From the NCBI GenBank assembly GCA_001534745.1, contig CP013997.1, positions 4,340,001 to 4,404,000 of the forward strand: 64,000 nt of DNA, given 5' to 3'. Below, one piece after another: positions 26,599 to 36,293 of the stretch. Numbering within the stretch: the stretch's first letter is position 1; every line of letters starts with the position of its first letter. Origin of the DNA: Pseudomonas monteilii (GTDB lineage Bacteria; Pseudomonadota; Gammaproteobacteria; Pseudomonadales; Pseudomonadaceae). Below the pieces are notes generated by a model. It made no database searches and was not told where the DNA came from. It saw only the letters and a program-made list of their open reading frames with translations. The position numbers and the translations under genes were made by a program.

Positions 26599-28206
26599 TC
26601 AGCGGGAGGTCGACAGCTCTTGTTGGACGCTGGCGACGGTACGTGGCCAAGGTTTACCAGCCTGGACCTTGGCTGGCAAGGATTTGATGGCAGCGACCGC
26701 GGCATCACGGTTGGCGAAGCTGCCGTAGGTCACCACGTACAGCGGCTTGCCCTGCAGGGTTTTCTTGAAGTAGCGGTACTCGCCACCCTGCGCCTTGACG
26801 AACGCCTGGGCCGAGGCCTCGGAACTGGTGCCCAGAATCTGCAGCACGTAGTTGCCCGACTTCTGCCCGGCGTACCAGCTGCTGCCGGCACCGCCGCTGG
26901 CGGGCTTTTCAGCAGGCTTGGCGGTCGCGACCTGAGTGGCCGGCGCAGCAGGCTTGGCAGCGGGCGCAGCGGGCTTGGCCGGTGCCTGGGGTGCAGGCTT
27001 GGGCGCCGGCGCCACGGCGGCCTGCTGGGCAGGTGCGGTGCTCTGTGGCTGCACCGGGGTAGGCGCAGGACCTGCTGCCATGCCCTGGGGCGGAGCGGTG
27101 GTGGTCACGGTCGGCGGCGTGGAAGGCTGCGGCGCGGTAGCGCCTGCGGCAGTGCCTTCTTCGCCTTCACCCATGCCGGCGGCTTCGGCCAGCGGCTCGC
27201 GCACGACCGGCGATTGCCCGTTCATCGGCAGGGATTGCGACGACCCGGAGAACTCGATGGCCGGCTTGCCGTTGTTGGACTGGACGGTGTTCGGCTGACC
27301 CTGGCCGAGCGGCAGTTGCGCCTGCTCGGCGGGTGCCTGGGCAGGCGTGTCGCTTTTCTTGGGCATCAGGACGGCGGCTGCGACGGCCACCACGACGACG
27401 GCGGACAGTGCCAGTACGTGCTTCTTAGGCATAGGGAACCCCATGGCTGGTCGCTTGGCCGAACTCCGGCTGGCGATCATGGCTTCGATCAATGTATCCC
27501 GGGCGACCTGGTTGATGGTGCCAGGCCAGCCATCGGAATGCTCATGGATATCGACGATCTGCTCGCGCGTGAACACGTCGATGCCACGGCCGGCGCCTTC
27601 CAGGCGCTGCTCGAGGTATTCGCGGGTCTCGTCCTCGCTGTAGGGCTCGAGCTCGATGACGTGGAACCGCTCCTGGCCCTCGCTGAGCTCGTCCAGCCCT
27701 GCGATCAGCGACGGCTCGCCGAACAGGAACACGTGCGGGCGCGCCTCGGGCGTGCCTGCCGTCAATTCCAGCAACGCTTGGAGTGCCGACTCGTCGAGTT
27801 GTTCCGCGTCGTCCACCAGCAGATAGACTTCCTGGCCGGTCAGGGCCAGTTGCACGACCTGGGCGAGGATGCTCTGTACCTCTGGCTGGGCGATGCCCAG
27901 GGACTGCGCCACCTGCCCCAGGACGCTGGCCGCATCGCCGGCGCCACGCGCCGAGACCACGATGCTCTGCACCGCCTGCTTGTTGGTGCTGGCCACCAGC
28001 GCCTGGCGCAGCAGGGTCTTGCCACTGCCGACCGGTCCGGTGACCACCAGCAGCAACTGGCTGTAGCGCGCCAGGTGATGAAGCTGGCCGAGCACCGGCT
28101 TGCGCTGTGCCGGGAAGAACTTGAAGCCCGGCACGCGCGCGGCGAACGGGTCATGGCTCAATTGATAGTGTTCGAGAAAGGCCTCATCGGCATGCAGACT
28201 GGTCAT
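26599..28206 (-). CDS. AAA ATPase / SPOR-domain cell-division protein, DamX-like
   Basis: This is a 535-residue inner-membrane protein. The cytoplasmic N-terminal part (1-260) is an ExeA-like AAA ATPase with Walker [14 protein letters not shown] and a Walker B-like [11 protein letters not shown]. One transmembrane helix follows at about 265-282 ([18 protein letters not shown]), then a Pro/Ala-rich periplasmic linker and a C-terminal SPOR domain (about 450-520) that binds denuded septal peptidoglycan. The gene order aroK-aroB-damX-like matches Enterobacteria, where DamX takes part in division. Its ATG overlaps the aroB stop (ATGA), so translation is coupled to aroB. Confidence 0.88.
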   Translation of the reverse strand: MTSLHADEAFLEHYQLSHDPFAARVPGFKFFPAQRKPVLGQLHHLARYSQLLLVVTGPVGSGKTLLRQALVASTNKQAVQSIVVSARGAGDAASVLGQVAQSLGIAQPEVQSILAQVVQLALTGQEVYLLVDDAEQLDESALQALLELTAGTPEARPHVFLFGEPSLIAGLDELSEGQERFHVIELEPYSEDETREYLEQRLEGAGRGIDVFTREQIVDIHEHSDGWPGTINQVARDTLIEAMIASRSSAKRPAMGFPMPKKHVLALSAVVVVAVAAAVLMPKKSDTPAQAPAEQAQLPLGQGQPNTVQSNNGKPAIEFSGSSQSLPMNGQSPVVREPLAEAAGMGEGEEGTAAGATAPQPSTPPTVTTTAPPQGMAAGPAPTPVQPQSTAPAQQAAVAPAPKPAPQAPAKPAAPAAKPAAPATQVATAKPAEKPASGGAGSSWYAGQKSGNYVLQILGTSSEASAQAFVKAQGGEYRYFKKTLQGKPLYVVTYGSFANRDAAVAAIKSLPAKVQAGKPWPRTVASVQQELSTSR

Positions 28207-29318
28207 TGCGCGGTCACACCCTCAACCTGAGCCACGATCACGCGGTAGTCCGCCGCCAGCGTGGCTTGAAGAATCTCTGTCGGATAATCGTCGGTCACCA
28301 CGGCCTGGCCGAGCTGACGCAGCAGCACCAGGCGCAGGCGGCCGTCGAGGACCTTCTTGTCGACGGCCATGTGCTCCATGAACTGGGCAGGCGTCATCTG
28401 CGCAGGTGGCACCACGGGCAGCCCTGCCGCCTGCATCAGGCGGATGCCGCGATCACGTGCCTGGCGGTCGATCCAGCCCAGGCGCATGGACATTTCCAGC
28501 GCCATGACGGTCCCGGCAGCCACGGCTTCGCCGTGCAACCAGACGCCATAGCCCATGTGGGTCTCGATGGCATGGCCGAAGGTATGCCCCAGGTTCAGGG
28601 TGGCGCGCACCCCGGACTCGCGCTCGTCGGCGCCGACCACCGCCGCCTTCGCCGCGCAGGAGCGACGGATCGCTTCGGTCAGTGCCTGGGCGTCGAGCTG
28701 GCGCAGGGCCGTCATGTGCGTTTCGAGCCAGCCGAGGAACGGTTCGTCGCAGATCAACCCGTACTTGATGACCTCGGCCAGGCCCGCCGAAAGCTCGCGC
28801 GCAGGCAAGGTCGACAGGCTAGTGGTGTCGATCAGCACCGCCTGGGGCTGGTAGAACGCACCGACCATGTTCTTGCCCAGTGGGTGATTGATGCCGGTCT
28901 TGCCACCGACCGAGGAGTCGACCTGCGACAGCAGGGTGGTCGGCACCTGGATGAAATCGACGCCGCGCTGGTAGCACGCGGCCGCGAAACCGGCCATGTC
29001 GCCGATGACGCCGCCCCCCAGGGCCACCACGGTAGTGCGGCGGTCGTGCCGCGCCCCGAGCAGGGCATCGAAGATCAGTTGCAGGGTTTCCCAGTTCTTG
29101 AAGGCTTCGCCATCGGGCAGGACCACCGGCAGCACCGAGTAGGCGCCCAGGGTTCGGGTCAGGCGCTCGAGGTACAAGGGCGCTACAGTCTGGTTGGAGA
29201 CGATCGCCACCTGCCGTCCGGCGATGTGTGGCGCCAGCAGCGCCGCCTGGTCCAGCAGGCCTTCGCCAATGTAGATCGGGTAGCTACGCTCGCCCAGGTC
29301 GACCTTTAGTGTCTGCAT
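28203..29318 (-). CDS. aroB: 3-dehydroquinate synthase AroB
   Basis: The enzyme converts DAHP to 3-dehydroquinate with NAD+ and a divalent metal, the second shikimate step. It has 371 residues. The family blocks [19 protein letters not shown] and [19 protein letters not shown] (about 100-150) and the metal-binding [14 protein letters not shown] (His residues near 250-265) are all present. The start [20 protein letters not shown] at 29318 is the family start. It overlaps the downstream damX-like gene by 4 nt and lies 90 nt after aroK. Confidence 0.97.
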   Translation of the reverse strand: MQTLKVDLGERSYPIYIGEGLLDQAALLAPHIAGRQVAIVSNQTVAPLYLERLTRTLGAYSVLPVVLPDGEAFKNWETLQLIFDALLGARHDRRTTVVALGGGVIGDMAGFAAACYQRGVDFIQVPTTLLSQVDSSVGGKTGINHPLGKNMVGAFYQPQAVLIDTTSLSTLPARELSAGLAEVIKYGLICDEPFLGWLETHMTALRQLDAQALTEAIRRSCAAKAAVVGADERESGVRATLNLGHTFGHAIETHMGYGVWLHGEAVAAGTVMALEMSMRLGWIDRQARDRGIRLMQAAGLPVVPPAQMTPAQFMEHMAVDKKVLDGRLRLVLLRQLGQAVVTDDYPTEILQATLAADYRVIVAQVEGVTAQ

Positions 29319-29408
29319 GTATCCCCACGATTGAACTGGGCGCGGCATCGTTCGCACGACCCGCGCACTGACGTCTGGTCTGTTTACCGGCCCGAGGATA
29401 GTACCGGC

Positions 29409-29927
29409 TTATCGGGGCGGCAACTTCTGCAAGCGCTCGAGAATGTCGAGCATCACCATGCGCGGCGGCCGCTCGTCGGTTTCCACGATGAGGTCGGCGA
29501 TCTCCCGGTAGAGCGGATCGCGGATTTCCAGGAGGTTGCGCAGCGTGGCTTCGGGGTTGGCCGTGCGCAACAGCGGGCGATTGCGATCCCGCGCGGTGCG
29601 GCCCACCTGCTGCTCCACCGAGGCATGCAGGTAGATCACGCGCCCCCCTTGGTGCAGCGCGCGCCGATTGGCCTCGCGCATCACCACGCCACCGCCGGTG
29701 GCCACGACCTGGCCGTGGAGGGCGCACAGCTCGGCGATCATCGCCTCTTCACGGTCACGGAAGCCAGGTTCGCCTTCCTTGTCGAAGATCCACGGGATGT
29801 TGGCGCCGGTGCGCTGCTCGATCTCCTTGTCGGAGTCCTTGAACGACAGGCGCAGCTCTTTGGCCAGCAGCCGCCCGATGGTGCTTTTGCCTGCACCCAT
29901 GGGGCCTACAAGTATCAAATTTTGCAC
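29409..29927 (-). CDS. aroK: Shikimate kinase AroK
   Basis: This kinase phosphorylates shikimate at the 3-OH using ATP. At 172 residues it is the usual length. Walker A is [12 protein letters not shown] (about 8-19). The shikimate-binding DSDKEIEQR near 33 and the GGG in [10 protein letters not shown] near 80 are intact. It lies 4 nt after pilQ and before aroB, the conserved pilQ-aroK-aroB order. Confidence 0.97.
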   Translation of the reverse strand: MQNLILVGPMGAGKSTIGRLLAKELRLSFKDSDKEIEQRTGANIPWIFDKEGEPGFRDREEAMIAELCALHGQVVATGGGVVMREANRRALHQGGRVIYLHASVEQQVGRTARDRNRPLLRTANPEATLRNLLEIRDPLYREIADLIVETDERPPRMVMLDILERLQKLPPR

Positions 29928-29931
29928 AGAA

Positions 29932-31182
29932 TCAACGACTCACGACAATCGCCCGGTCATCCATGATACGCGGAGTCAGGAAGACCAGCAGCTCGGATTT
30001 TTTTTCTTGGACCGCTTCACGTCGGAACAGCCGTCCAACATACGGCAGATCGCCCAGAAATGGCACCTTGTCGACGACATTGTTTCGCACCGTGGAGTAC
30101 ACGCCACCGATCACCACGGTCTCGCCATCGCCGACGCGCACCTTGGCGTTGACCTCGTTCTTGCGGATCGGCGGCACCTCGTTGCGGGCGTTGATGTAGT
30201 CGGGCTCATCCTTGGTCACGCGCACGGCCATGACGACCCGGTCATCGGGGGTGATCTGCGGCGTGACCTCGAGCGACAGCGAGGCTTCGCGAAACGACAC
30301 CGACGTGGCGCCGCTGCCGCTGGTCTCCTGATAGGGAATCTCGGCCCCTTTGAGAATGCGCGCGGTCTCCTTGTCGGCCGTGAAGACCTTGGGCTGCGAG
30401 ACGATCTCGCCATGGCCGTTCTTCTCCATGGCGCTCAGCTCGAGGTCGAGCAGCACATCGCCCCGCAGCAGACCCAGCCCGAGCCCGGCAGTCGCCTGTT
30501 CGACCCCCAGGTCGACGAACAGCTCGCTGCCCAGCCTGACCTTATCGCCATACAGCGGCCCACCCCAGCGCACCCCCAGCGCACGCTGAAAGTCCACATC
30601 CGCCTCGACGATGCGGGCCTCGATCATCACCTGGCGCATGGGCACGTCGAGCTGGGCCACCAGGGCCCGGATCTGCGCCAGACGCCCGGCAGGCTGGGTC
30701 ACCACCAGCGTGTTGGTGCGCTCGTCCACGCCTACCCCGCCCCGGCCTGCCAGAAGCCCTTCCTCTTCGAAGGCGGCCATCAACAGACTGGCCAGCTCGC
30801 TGGCCTTGGCGTGATGGATGGGCAACAGCGCCCGCTCCAGAGGCGCCTGCTCCAGCTCGACGTCGACCCGTCGCTCGGCCAGCTCCGCCAACGGCGCGAC
30901 CAGCAACACGTTGCCCTGCAGCCGACGTCCCAGCCCCTTGCTGCTCAGTATCAGGTCCAGCGCCTGCTCCCAGGGCACGTCCTGCAGGCGCAGGGTGACA
31001 TGGCCCTGGACCGCGTCGCTGGCCACCAGGTTGATGCCGGCGTGGTCCGCCAGCACCTGCAGGGCCGCGCGGACGTCCACGTCCTGAAAATGCAGGGACA
31101 ATGGCTCATCCCGTCCTGCGGCCAGACTGACCGTCATGGCCCCCATCAGCGCCGCGCCCATCGCCCATCTGCGTCCGTTCAT
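29932..31182 (-). CDS. pilQ: Short type IV pilus secretin PilQ
   Basis: PilQ forms the outer-membrane secretin pore for the pilus. It has a signal peptide (about 1-22, [20 protein letters not shown]), secretin/TonB short N-terminal and N1-type domains (about 25-195; [20 protein letters not shown]), then the secretin beta-domain ending with [16 protein letters not shown] near 380. At about 416 residues it is far shorter than the ~710-residue P. aeruginosa PilQ, because the N-terminal AMIN peptidoglycan-binding repeats are absent. Start 31182 has AAGGA 8 nt upstream; ATG 31191 is also possible. The gene overlaps pilO/P by about 77 nt. Confidence 0.88.
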   Translation of the reverse strand: MNGRRWAMGAALMGAMTVSLAAGRDEPLSLHFQDVDVRAALQVLADHAGINLVASDAVQGHVTLRLQDVPWEQALDLILSSKGLGRRLQGNVLLVAPLAELAERRVDVELEQAPLERALLPIHHAKASELASLLMAAFEEEGLLAGRGGVGVDERTNTLVVTQPAGRLAQIRALVAQLDVPMRQVMIEARIVEADVDFQRALGVRWGGPLYGDKVRLGSELFVDLGVEQATAGLGLGLLRGDVLLDLELSAMEKNGHGEIVSQPKVFTADKETARILKGAEIPYQETSGSGATSVSFREASLSLEVTPQITPDDRVVMAVRVTKDEPDYINARNEVPPIRKNEVNAKVRVGDGETVVIGGVYSTVRNNVVDKVPFLGDLPYVGRLFRREAVQEKKSELLVFLTPRIMDDRAIVVSR

Positions 31183-32116
31183 TCGCTTCATCCTTGGTTT
31201 TGCCATCGCGCATCCGCAGCTCGCGCCGGCGTTCGAACTCGCCCTCCCGCCCTTCCCCGGCAGGCTCGCCCACCACCAGGCGCTGCGCATCGATGCTCAG
31301 CACGCGCCCGCCTTCGCCCCCCAGGGGAGCACCCACGGCAATCCGGTGCAGGTGCCCGTTCGCGTCGAGAATCGCCTCGTACTGGCCACGGCGCGCCAGC
31401 ACGCCGACCATCTCCAGATGCTCGAGCGGCAGGTGAGCCAGCCCCCGTGCGCTGCGTGGATCGACGGCCTGAAAGGGGTCGCTGCCTGTCCAGGGTTCAT
31501 CGGCATGGACAGGCTGGTGCGCCAACGCCGCAGGCACGGGCAACTCCGTCATTTCGCTCTGGTAGGCGTGCACCACCATCTGCCAGCGCAGGGCCGACGC
31601 GGCCGAGTCGAGCGGTCGCATGTCGAGCCGCTCCAGGCGCAGCAGCCGCAGTTGACCCAGCCACTCGTCGAGCCAGCGGCGCAGCATCGGGTAGGCACCA
31701 GCGACCTCGAGGTGCACAGGGGTCACACGGTATCCCTCGCCGGCATGCTCGTCCTTGACGTCGATGCGCTCGAAGCGCAGCCCGTACCGGTGTCCGTGAC
31801 TGGCCAACTGCGCGATCAACTCGCTGGTTCCGTCACCGGCCGCCAGTTGCCAGTGCGCCTCCTGCAGCGCCTGTCTGGCCTGCCGGACCTGCTCGCCCAG
31901 CGCCTGCAATGGCTCGAGGGCGGCGAGTTCGGCGGCGTGCCGCGCCTTGAGCGATTCACCCTCCAGACGTGCGCCCTGAAGCCGCTCCAGGCTGGGGCCG
32001 ACGCTCCATGGATAGCCCGCGGCCAGCGTCGACAGCAGGATGCCGCCCCAGCCGAACAGCCTGAGGGGCCAGGGCAGCGTGGCCAGCTGCTGCACACGTC
32101 GGCGCCACAGGCTCAC
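31106..32116 (-). CDS. PilO-PilP fusion, type IV pilus alignment protein
   Basis: One 336-residue frame contains two normally separate proteins. Residues 1-190 are PilO: one TM helix (about 17-35, PLRLFGWGGILLSTLAAGY), a coiled coil and a ferredoxin-like domain (YRVTPVHLEVAGAYPMLRR). Residues about 210-305 are PilP: DPFQAVD, LEMVGVLARRGQYEAILD, HRIAVGAPLGGEGGRVLSID. The PilP lipoprotein signal and disordered linker are gone. Start is GTG 32116, overlapping the pilN stop (GTGA). The last ~30 residues are charged and overlap pilQ. In the standard system PilP couples PilO/PilN to the PilQ secretin. Confidence 0.85.
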   Translation of the reverse strand: MSLWRRRVQQLATLPWPLRLFGWGGILLSTLAAGYPWSVGPSLERLQGARLEGESLKARHAAELAALEPLQALGEQVRQARQALQEAHWQLAAGDGTSELIAQLASHGHRYGLRFERIDVKDEHAGEGYRVTPVHLEVAGAYPMLRRWLDEWLGQLRLLRLERLDMRPLDSAASALRWQMVVHAYQSEMTELPVPAALAHQPVHADEPWTGSDPFQAVDPRSARGLAHLPLEHLEMVGVLARRGQYEAILDANGHLHRIAVGAPLGGEGGRVLSIDAQRLVVGEPAGEGREGEFERRRELRMRDGKTKDEANERTQMGDGRGADGGHDGQSGRRTG

Positions 32117-32649
32117 GGGCGACTCCCGCGCACGTCCAGCGACACGCGAAAGACCTGGGCGTCACCCTGCGCCTGCACGTCCTGCAAGGTCACCGCCTCT
32201 GCCTGGGGCAGGGCCTGGAGCGCCCGCATCAGCTCAGCGATCAGCAGGCCCGAAGGTGCCTGCCCGGACACCAGCAGGCGCTGCCGCTCGAACGTCAGCG
32301 CCGTCAACCGAAGACCGGGTGGAATCGCACGCTCGAGCGACCCGAGCATGTCCGGCAGGTCGCCGCCACCCCTACGCAGGGCGGACAGTTCGGCCCGTCG
32401 GCGCATCACGTCTTCGAGGGTTTCCCTTTCGTCGGCGGCCTGCTGCCGAGTCCTGTCGAGGGTCTGCAAGCGCGCCATCCAGGCGGCGTTGACGCTTTCC
32501 TGCTGCTGCAGGCGCTGACGCTGGTCGTGCGCACAGACCGCCAGCATCGCCACGGCCAGCAGGCAGACGGCAGCCAGCGTGGTCAGGCCTTGGTACACGA
32601 CGGCACGGCGTCGCTGCGCGCGCCACGGCAGCAGGTTGAACCCTGTCAT
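32113..32649 (-). CDS. pilN: Type IV pilus inner-membrane protein PilN
   Basis: A bitopic protein of 178 residues. The short cytoplasmic N-terminus FNLLPWRAQRR (the conserved INLLPWR motif that docks on PilM) is followed by a TM helix (about 20-42) and a periplasmic coiled-coil/ferredoxin-like domain. The start overlaps the pilM stop by 4 nt and its stop overlaps the pilO/P start, indicating tight translational coupling. The longer in-frame extension upstream is out-of-frame pilM DNA. Confidence 0.92.
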   Translation of the reverse strand: MTGFNLLPWRAQRRRAVVYQGLTTLAAVCLLAVAMLAVCAHDQRQRLQQQESVNAAWMARLQTLDRTRQQAADERETLEDVMRRRAELSALRRGGGDLPDMLGSLERAIPPGLRLTALTFERQRLLVSGQAPSGLLIAELMRALQALPQAEAVTLQDVQAQGDAQVFRVSLDVRGSRP

Positions 32650-33548
32650 CGCTCCAGCCCCCGTATGGCAAGGCAAGTGGCCAATGCCAGGCAGGACCTG
32701 GCCGCACTGTCGACCTGCGCCGACGCGAGGCCTTCCAGAACGAGGCCTGCCCAAGGATCGATGGTGTGACAAGGGAGGGCCAGCTGCGTGGCGATCGCCT
32801 CGCGATGCGCCTCCTCGGCGCCGATGACGCCCACGACATCCACCCCCGACCAGCCCAGGCGTGGCGCGAGCCACTGCCGAGCCATCTGAAGCCAGCCGTC
32901 CTGCTCGTCCATCGTCCAGGCATGGGACTGCGGCGATTGCCCGGAAGGCCATGCATACAGCGTTGCCCAGCGCCGGTGCAGCCGCATCAGCGCAGGGCAC
33001 TGCCCGGGCAGGCCGGCAGCCAGTCGCCACAAGGCCACGGCATCGACGTCCACGACCGAAGCCCTGAGTCCGGCGCTGCCCAGCCTGCCGGTCAGTTCCT
33101 CGAGCTGCGCCTGCCGGCAGGCCGCGACCCAGACCTCGAGGTCACCCGAAGCGGATCGCGGCGCGTCGGCAAGACAGAAGTCCAGGGCCACTTCGTCCAG
33201 TGGAAAAGGCACGAAACGGTCTGCATCGGCCAGCAACCACGCCTCCATGGACTCTTCATCCAGCGCGTGCGGCACCTGACGCGATTTGACGATCACCTGA
33301 TGGGCAGGCAAGGACACGACCAGCCGTCCCTCGCCGACGCGCTGGCGAGCCCGCCGCAGCGCCATGAGCATCGGGTCGGTGACGGGCGCTGGGTGCGTCG
33401 CGGTGGCCGCTCCGGCGCAGGATTCGAGCGCCCAGCCCTGCAGATGAATACGTCCGTGGCGCCGACGTGCGCGTACCATGCGTACGCTTTCGGCCTCCAT
33501 TTCCAGCCCCACGACGGAACTGCACCCCCTGCTGAAGCATCCGAGCAT
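32646..33548 (-). CDS. pilM: Type IV pilus assembly protein PilM
   Basis: An actin-like cytoplasmic ATP-binding protein that binds the N-terminus of PilN and links the alignment complex to the motor. It has about 300 residues versus about 350 in P. aeruginosa. The SSVVGLEMEAESVRMV start block (the SSVVGLDI-like phosphate loop), VVSLPAHQVIVK and FVPFPLDEVALDF are recognisable, but the C-terminal part is shortened. Start 33548 has AAGGA 8 nt upstream. It is the first gene of pilM-N-O/P-Q and divergent from mrcA, as in other pseudomonads. Confidence 0.9.
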   Translation of the reverse strand: MLGCFSRGCSSVVGLEMEAESVRMVRARRRHGRIHLQGWALESCAGAATATHPAPVTDPMLMALRRARQRVGEGRLVVSLPAHQVIVKSRQVPHALDEESMEAWLLADADRFVPFPLDEVALDFCLADAPRSASGDLEVWVAACRQAQLEELTGRLGSAGLRASVVDVDAVALWRLAAGLPGQCPALMRLHRRWATLYAWPSGQSPQSHAWTMDEQDGWLQMARQWLAPRLGWSGVDVVGVIGAEEAHREAIATQLALPCHTIDPWAGLVLEGLASAQVDSAARSCLALATCLAIRGLER

Positions 33549-33643
33549 CGTGACGTCCTTGTGCGTGTTCTGGTTCAGGCATCGCACCTTGCGGGGTAGG
33601 GTCCGAGCCCGTCGGCCGGTCACCCCGCCAGGTGAAAAATGCT

Positions 33644-33649
33644 TATAAT
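33644..33649 (+). promoter_or_regulatory. mrcA -10 element
   Basis: A perfect TATAAT within TGCTTATAATGCCC lies 70 nt before the TTG start. No good -35 is seen, but TG lies just upstream. Its position makes any mrcA start before about 33655 unlikely. Confidence 0.55.
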
Positions 33650-33718
33650 GCCCAGCGATTTTTCCTGTTCGCCGGCCCTCGCGCGCCCTCCACTTCCCAA
33701 CCTGGACACCCAAAAGCC

Positions 33719-36169
33719 TTGATACGCCTGCTGAAGTTCTTCTGGTGGTCTTTCGTCGCTGTCATCTGTGCGCTGGTACTCGGTGTAAGCGGTGCGTTTC
33801 TCTACCTTAGCCCGAGCCTGCCTTCGGTCGATGCGCTCCGAAGCATCCAGTTGCAGATACCGCTGAGGGTCTTCAGCAGCGATGGCAAGCTGATCGCCGA
33901 ATTCGGCGAAATGCGCCGCTCGCCGATCCGTTTCGATGAAATCCCCCCTCAGTTCATTCAGGCGCTTCTGTCAGCCGAGGACGACAATTTCCTCAATCAC
34001 TATGGGGTCGATCCCAGCAGCCTGATGCGCGCGGCCACCCAGCTGGTCAAGTCCGGGCACATCCAGACCGGCGGCAGCACGATCACCATGCAGGTGGCGA
34101 AGAACTTCTTCCTGAGCAGCGAGCGCAGCTTCTCGCGCAAGACCACCGAGATCCTGCTGGCCCTGCAGATCGAGCGCGAGCTGACCAAGGACGAGATCCT
34201 CGAGCTGTACGTCAACAAGATCTACCTGGGCAACCGTGCCTATGGGATCGAGGCCGCCGCGCAGGTGTACTACGGCAAGTCGATCCGTGACGTGAGCCTG
34301 GCGCAGATGGCCATGATCGCCGGCCTGCCCAAGGCGCCTTCGCGCTTCAACCCGCTGGCCAACCCGGTGCGTGCCAAGGAGCGACGCGACTGGATCCTGG
34401 GCCGCATGTACCGCCTGGGCAAGATCGACCAGGCCAGCTACCAGACCGCCCTGGCCGAGCCACTGAACGCCAGCTACCACGTGCCGACGCCTGAGGTGAA
34501 CGCACCCTGGATCGCCGAGATGGCGCGTGCGGAAATGGTCGGCCGCTATGGCAGCGAGGCCTACACCGAAGGCTTCCGCGTCACCACCACGGTGCCGAGC
34601 GACCTGCAGGAAATCGCCAACAGCGCCGTGCTCGACGGCCTGTCCGCCTACGACGAGCGCCATGGCTACCGCGGCCCGGAAGCGCGTTACCCAGGCAAGA
34701 CATTCGCCGAATGGCAACGCGTGCTGGGCAAGCAGCGCAACCTGGGCGGCCTGGAGCCGGCCATCGTGATGCAGGTCACCAAGACCGGCCTGTTGGTGAT
34801 GACCCGGGGCGGCAAAGAGGAACAGGTGGCCTGGGACACCCTGAAGTGGGCCCGCCCTCACCTGAACGTCAACAGCCTGGGACGCGCGCCCACCTCACCG
34901 GCCGACGTCGCCCAGGCCGGCGACCTGATCCGTGTGCAGCGGCTGGCCGACGGCACGCTGAAATTCAGTCAGGTCCCGGCGGCACAGAGCGCTCTGGTGA
35001 CCCTGGACCCGAACAACGGCGCCATCCGCGCCCTGGTCGGTGGCTTCTCCTTCGAGCAGAGCAACTACAACCGTGCGATGCAGGCCAAGCGTCAGCCCGG
35101 TTCGAGCTTCAAGCCGTTCATCTACAGCGCGGCACTCGACAGCGGCTACACCGCGGCCAGCCTGGTCAACGATGCGCCGATCGTCTTCGTCGACCCGTCC
35201 GTCGACAAGGTCTGGCGTCCGAAGAACGATACCAACACGTTCCTGGGCCCGATCCGCATGCGCGAAGCGCTGTACAAGTCGCGCAACCTGGTGTCCATCC
35301 GCCTGCTGCAGGCGATGGGTGTGGACAAGACTATCGACTACATCGCCCAGTTCGGCTTCAACAAGCAGGACCTGCCGCGCAACCTGTCCCTGGCGCTGGG
35401 CACCGCCACGTTGACGCCCATGGAGATCGCCACCGGCTGGAGCACCTTCGCCAACGGGGGTTACAAGATCAGCCCTTACCTGATCGAGCGCATCGAAAGC
35501 CGCTCGGGCGAGACGCTGTTCACCGCCAACCCGGCGCGCGTGCCGCAGGCACAGCAGGACCAGGCCGGCATCGCGGCGCCGGAGCAGCCGCTCAACGTCC
35601 AGTTGCCAGGGGAAGCCGCACCGGCCAATGCCCAGCTGGCCGCCACCCCGCAACTGCCCCAGATCGCCGAGCGCATCATCGACGGTCGCACCACCTACAT
35701 CCTGACCAGCATGCTGCAGGACGTCATCAAGCGCGGCACCGGGCGTCGCGCCCTGGCCCTGGGCCGTGACGACCTGGCCGGCAAGACCGGAACGACCAAC
35801 GACTCCAAGGATGCCTGGTTCTCGGGCTACAACGCCGACTACATGACGACGGTCTGGAGCGGTTTCGACCAGCCCGAGACCCTGGGTCGACGCGAATACG
35901 GTGGCACCGTGTCGCTGCCGATCTGGATGAACTTCATGGGGGCGGCGCTCAAGGGCAAGCCAAGCCATCCGCCGGCCGAGCCGGAGGGCATCCTGAGCCT
36001 GCGCGTCGACCCGATCAGCGGTCGCGCAGCCCGACCGGACACGCCCAACGCCTACTTCGAGCTGTTCAAGGCCGAGGACTCGCCACCGTCGTCCGGCGAG
36101 CTGGGCAATGGCGTGGCACCGGGCAGCCCGCTGCCCGCCGACGAGGCGACGCCGATGGACCTGTTCTAA
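33719..36169 (+). CDS. mrcA: Penicillin-binding protein 1A (bifunctional)
   Basis: This inner-membrane enzyme polymerises and crosslinks peptidoglycan. It has about 816 residues with an N-terminal TM helix (about 7-30). The GT51 glycosyltransferase domain follows (about 55-230; catalytic Glu in LLSAEDDNF, and GGSTITMQVAKNFFL), then an OB-like insert. The transpeptidase domain (about 430-760) has SxxK as SSFK in RQPGSSFKPFIYSAAL, SRN in YKSRNLVSIRLL and KTG in LAGKTGTTNDSKDAW. TTG 33719 gives the family N-terminus MIRLLKFFWWSF and lies downstream of the TATAAT; a GTG at 33632 lies upstream of it. The gene is divergent from pilMNOPQ. Confidence 0.93.
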   Translation: MIRLLKFFWWSFVAVICALVLGVSGAFLYLSPSLPSVDALRSIQLQIPLRVFSSDGKLIAEFGEMRRSPIRFDEIPPQFIQALLSAEDDNFLNHYGVDPSSLMRAATQLVKSGHIQTGGSTITMQVAKNFFLSSERSFSRKTTEILLALQIERELTKDEILELYVNKIYLGNRAYGIEAAAQVYYGKSIRDVSLAQMAMIAGLPKAPSRFNPLANPVRAKERRDWILGRMYRLGKIDQASYQTALAEPLNASYHVPTPEVNAPWIAEMARAEMVGRYGSEAYTEGFRVTTTVPSDLQEIANSAVLDGLSAYDERHGYRGPEARYPGKTFAEWQRVLGKQRNLGGLEPAIVMQVTKTGLLVMTRGGKEEQVAWDTLKWARPHLNVNSLGRAPTSPADVAQAGDLIRVQRLADGTLKFSQVPAAQSALVTLDPNNGAIRALVGGFSFEQSNYNRAMQAKRQPGSSFKPFIYSAALDSGYTAASLVNDAPIVFVDPSVDKVWRPKNDTNTFLGPIRMREALYKSRNLVSIRLLQAMGVDKTIDYIAQFGFNKQDLPRNLSLALGTATLTPMEIATGWSTFANGGYKISPYLIERIESRSGETLFTANPARVPQAQQDQAGIAAPEQPLNVQLPGEAAPANAQLAATPQLPQIAERIIDGRTTYILTSMLQDVIKRGTGRRALALGRDDLAGKTGTTNDSKDAWFSGYNADYMTTVWSGFDQPETLGRREYGGTVSLPIWMNFMGAALKGKPSHPPAEPEGILSLRVDPISGRAARPDTPNAYFELFKAEDSPPSSGELGNGVAPGSPLPADEATPMDLF

Positions 36170-36181
36170 CGGCGGCGTTCA

Positions 36182-36276
36182 GGGACCTTCGGGTCCCATC
36201 GTCTTCGCTCCCGAGGCCGACAACGGCTTCATCGCACACAAAAAAAGCCCTGGTGCTCACGCACCAGGGCTTTTTC
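36182..36276. terminator. Bidirectional terminator between mrcA and maeB
   Basis: The main hairpin has 10-bp arms GCCCTGGTGC (36247-36256) and GCACCAGGGC (36261-36270), flanked by an A tract at 36240-36246 and TTTTT at 36271-36275, so it works in both directions for these convergent genes. A smaller hairpin upstream (GGGACC-TTCG-GGTCCC, 36182-36197) has a stable UUCG tetraloop. Confidence 0.9.
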
Positions 36277-36293
36277 ATGACAGCGCCGGCCGA

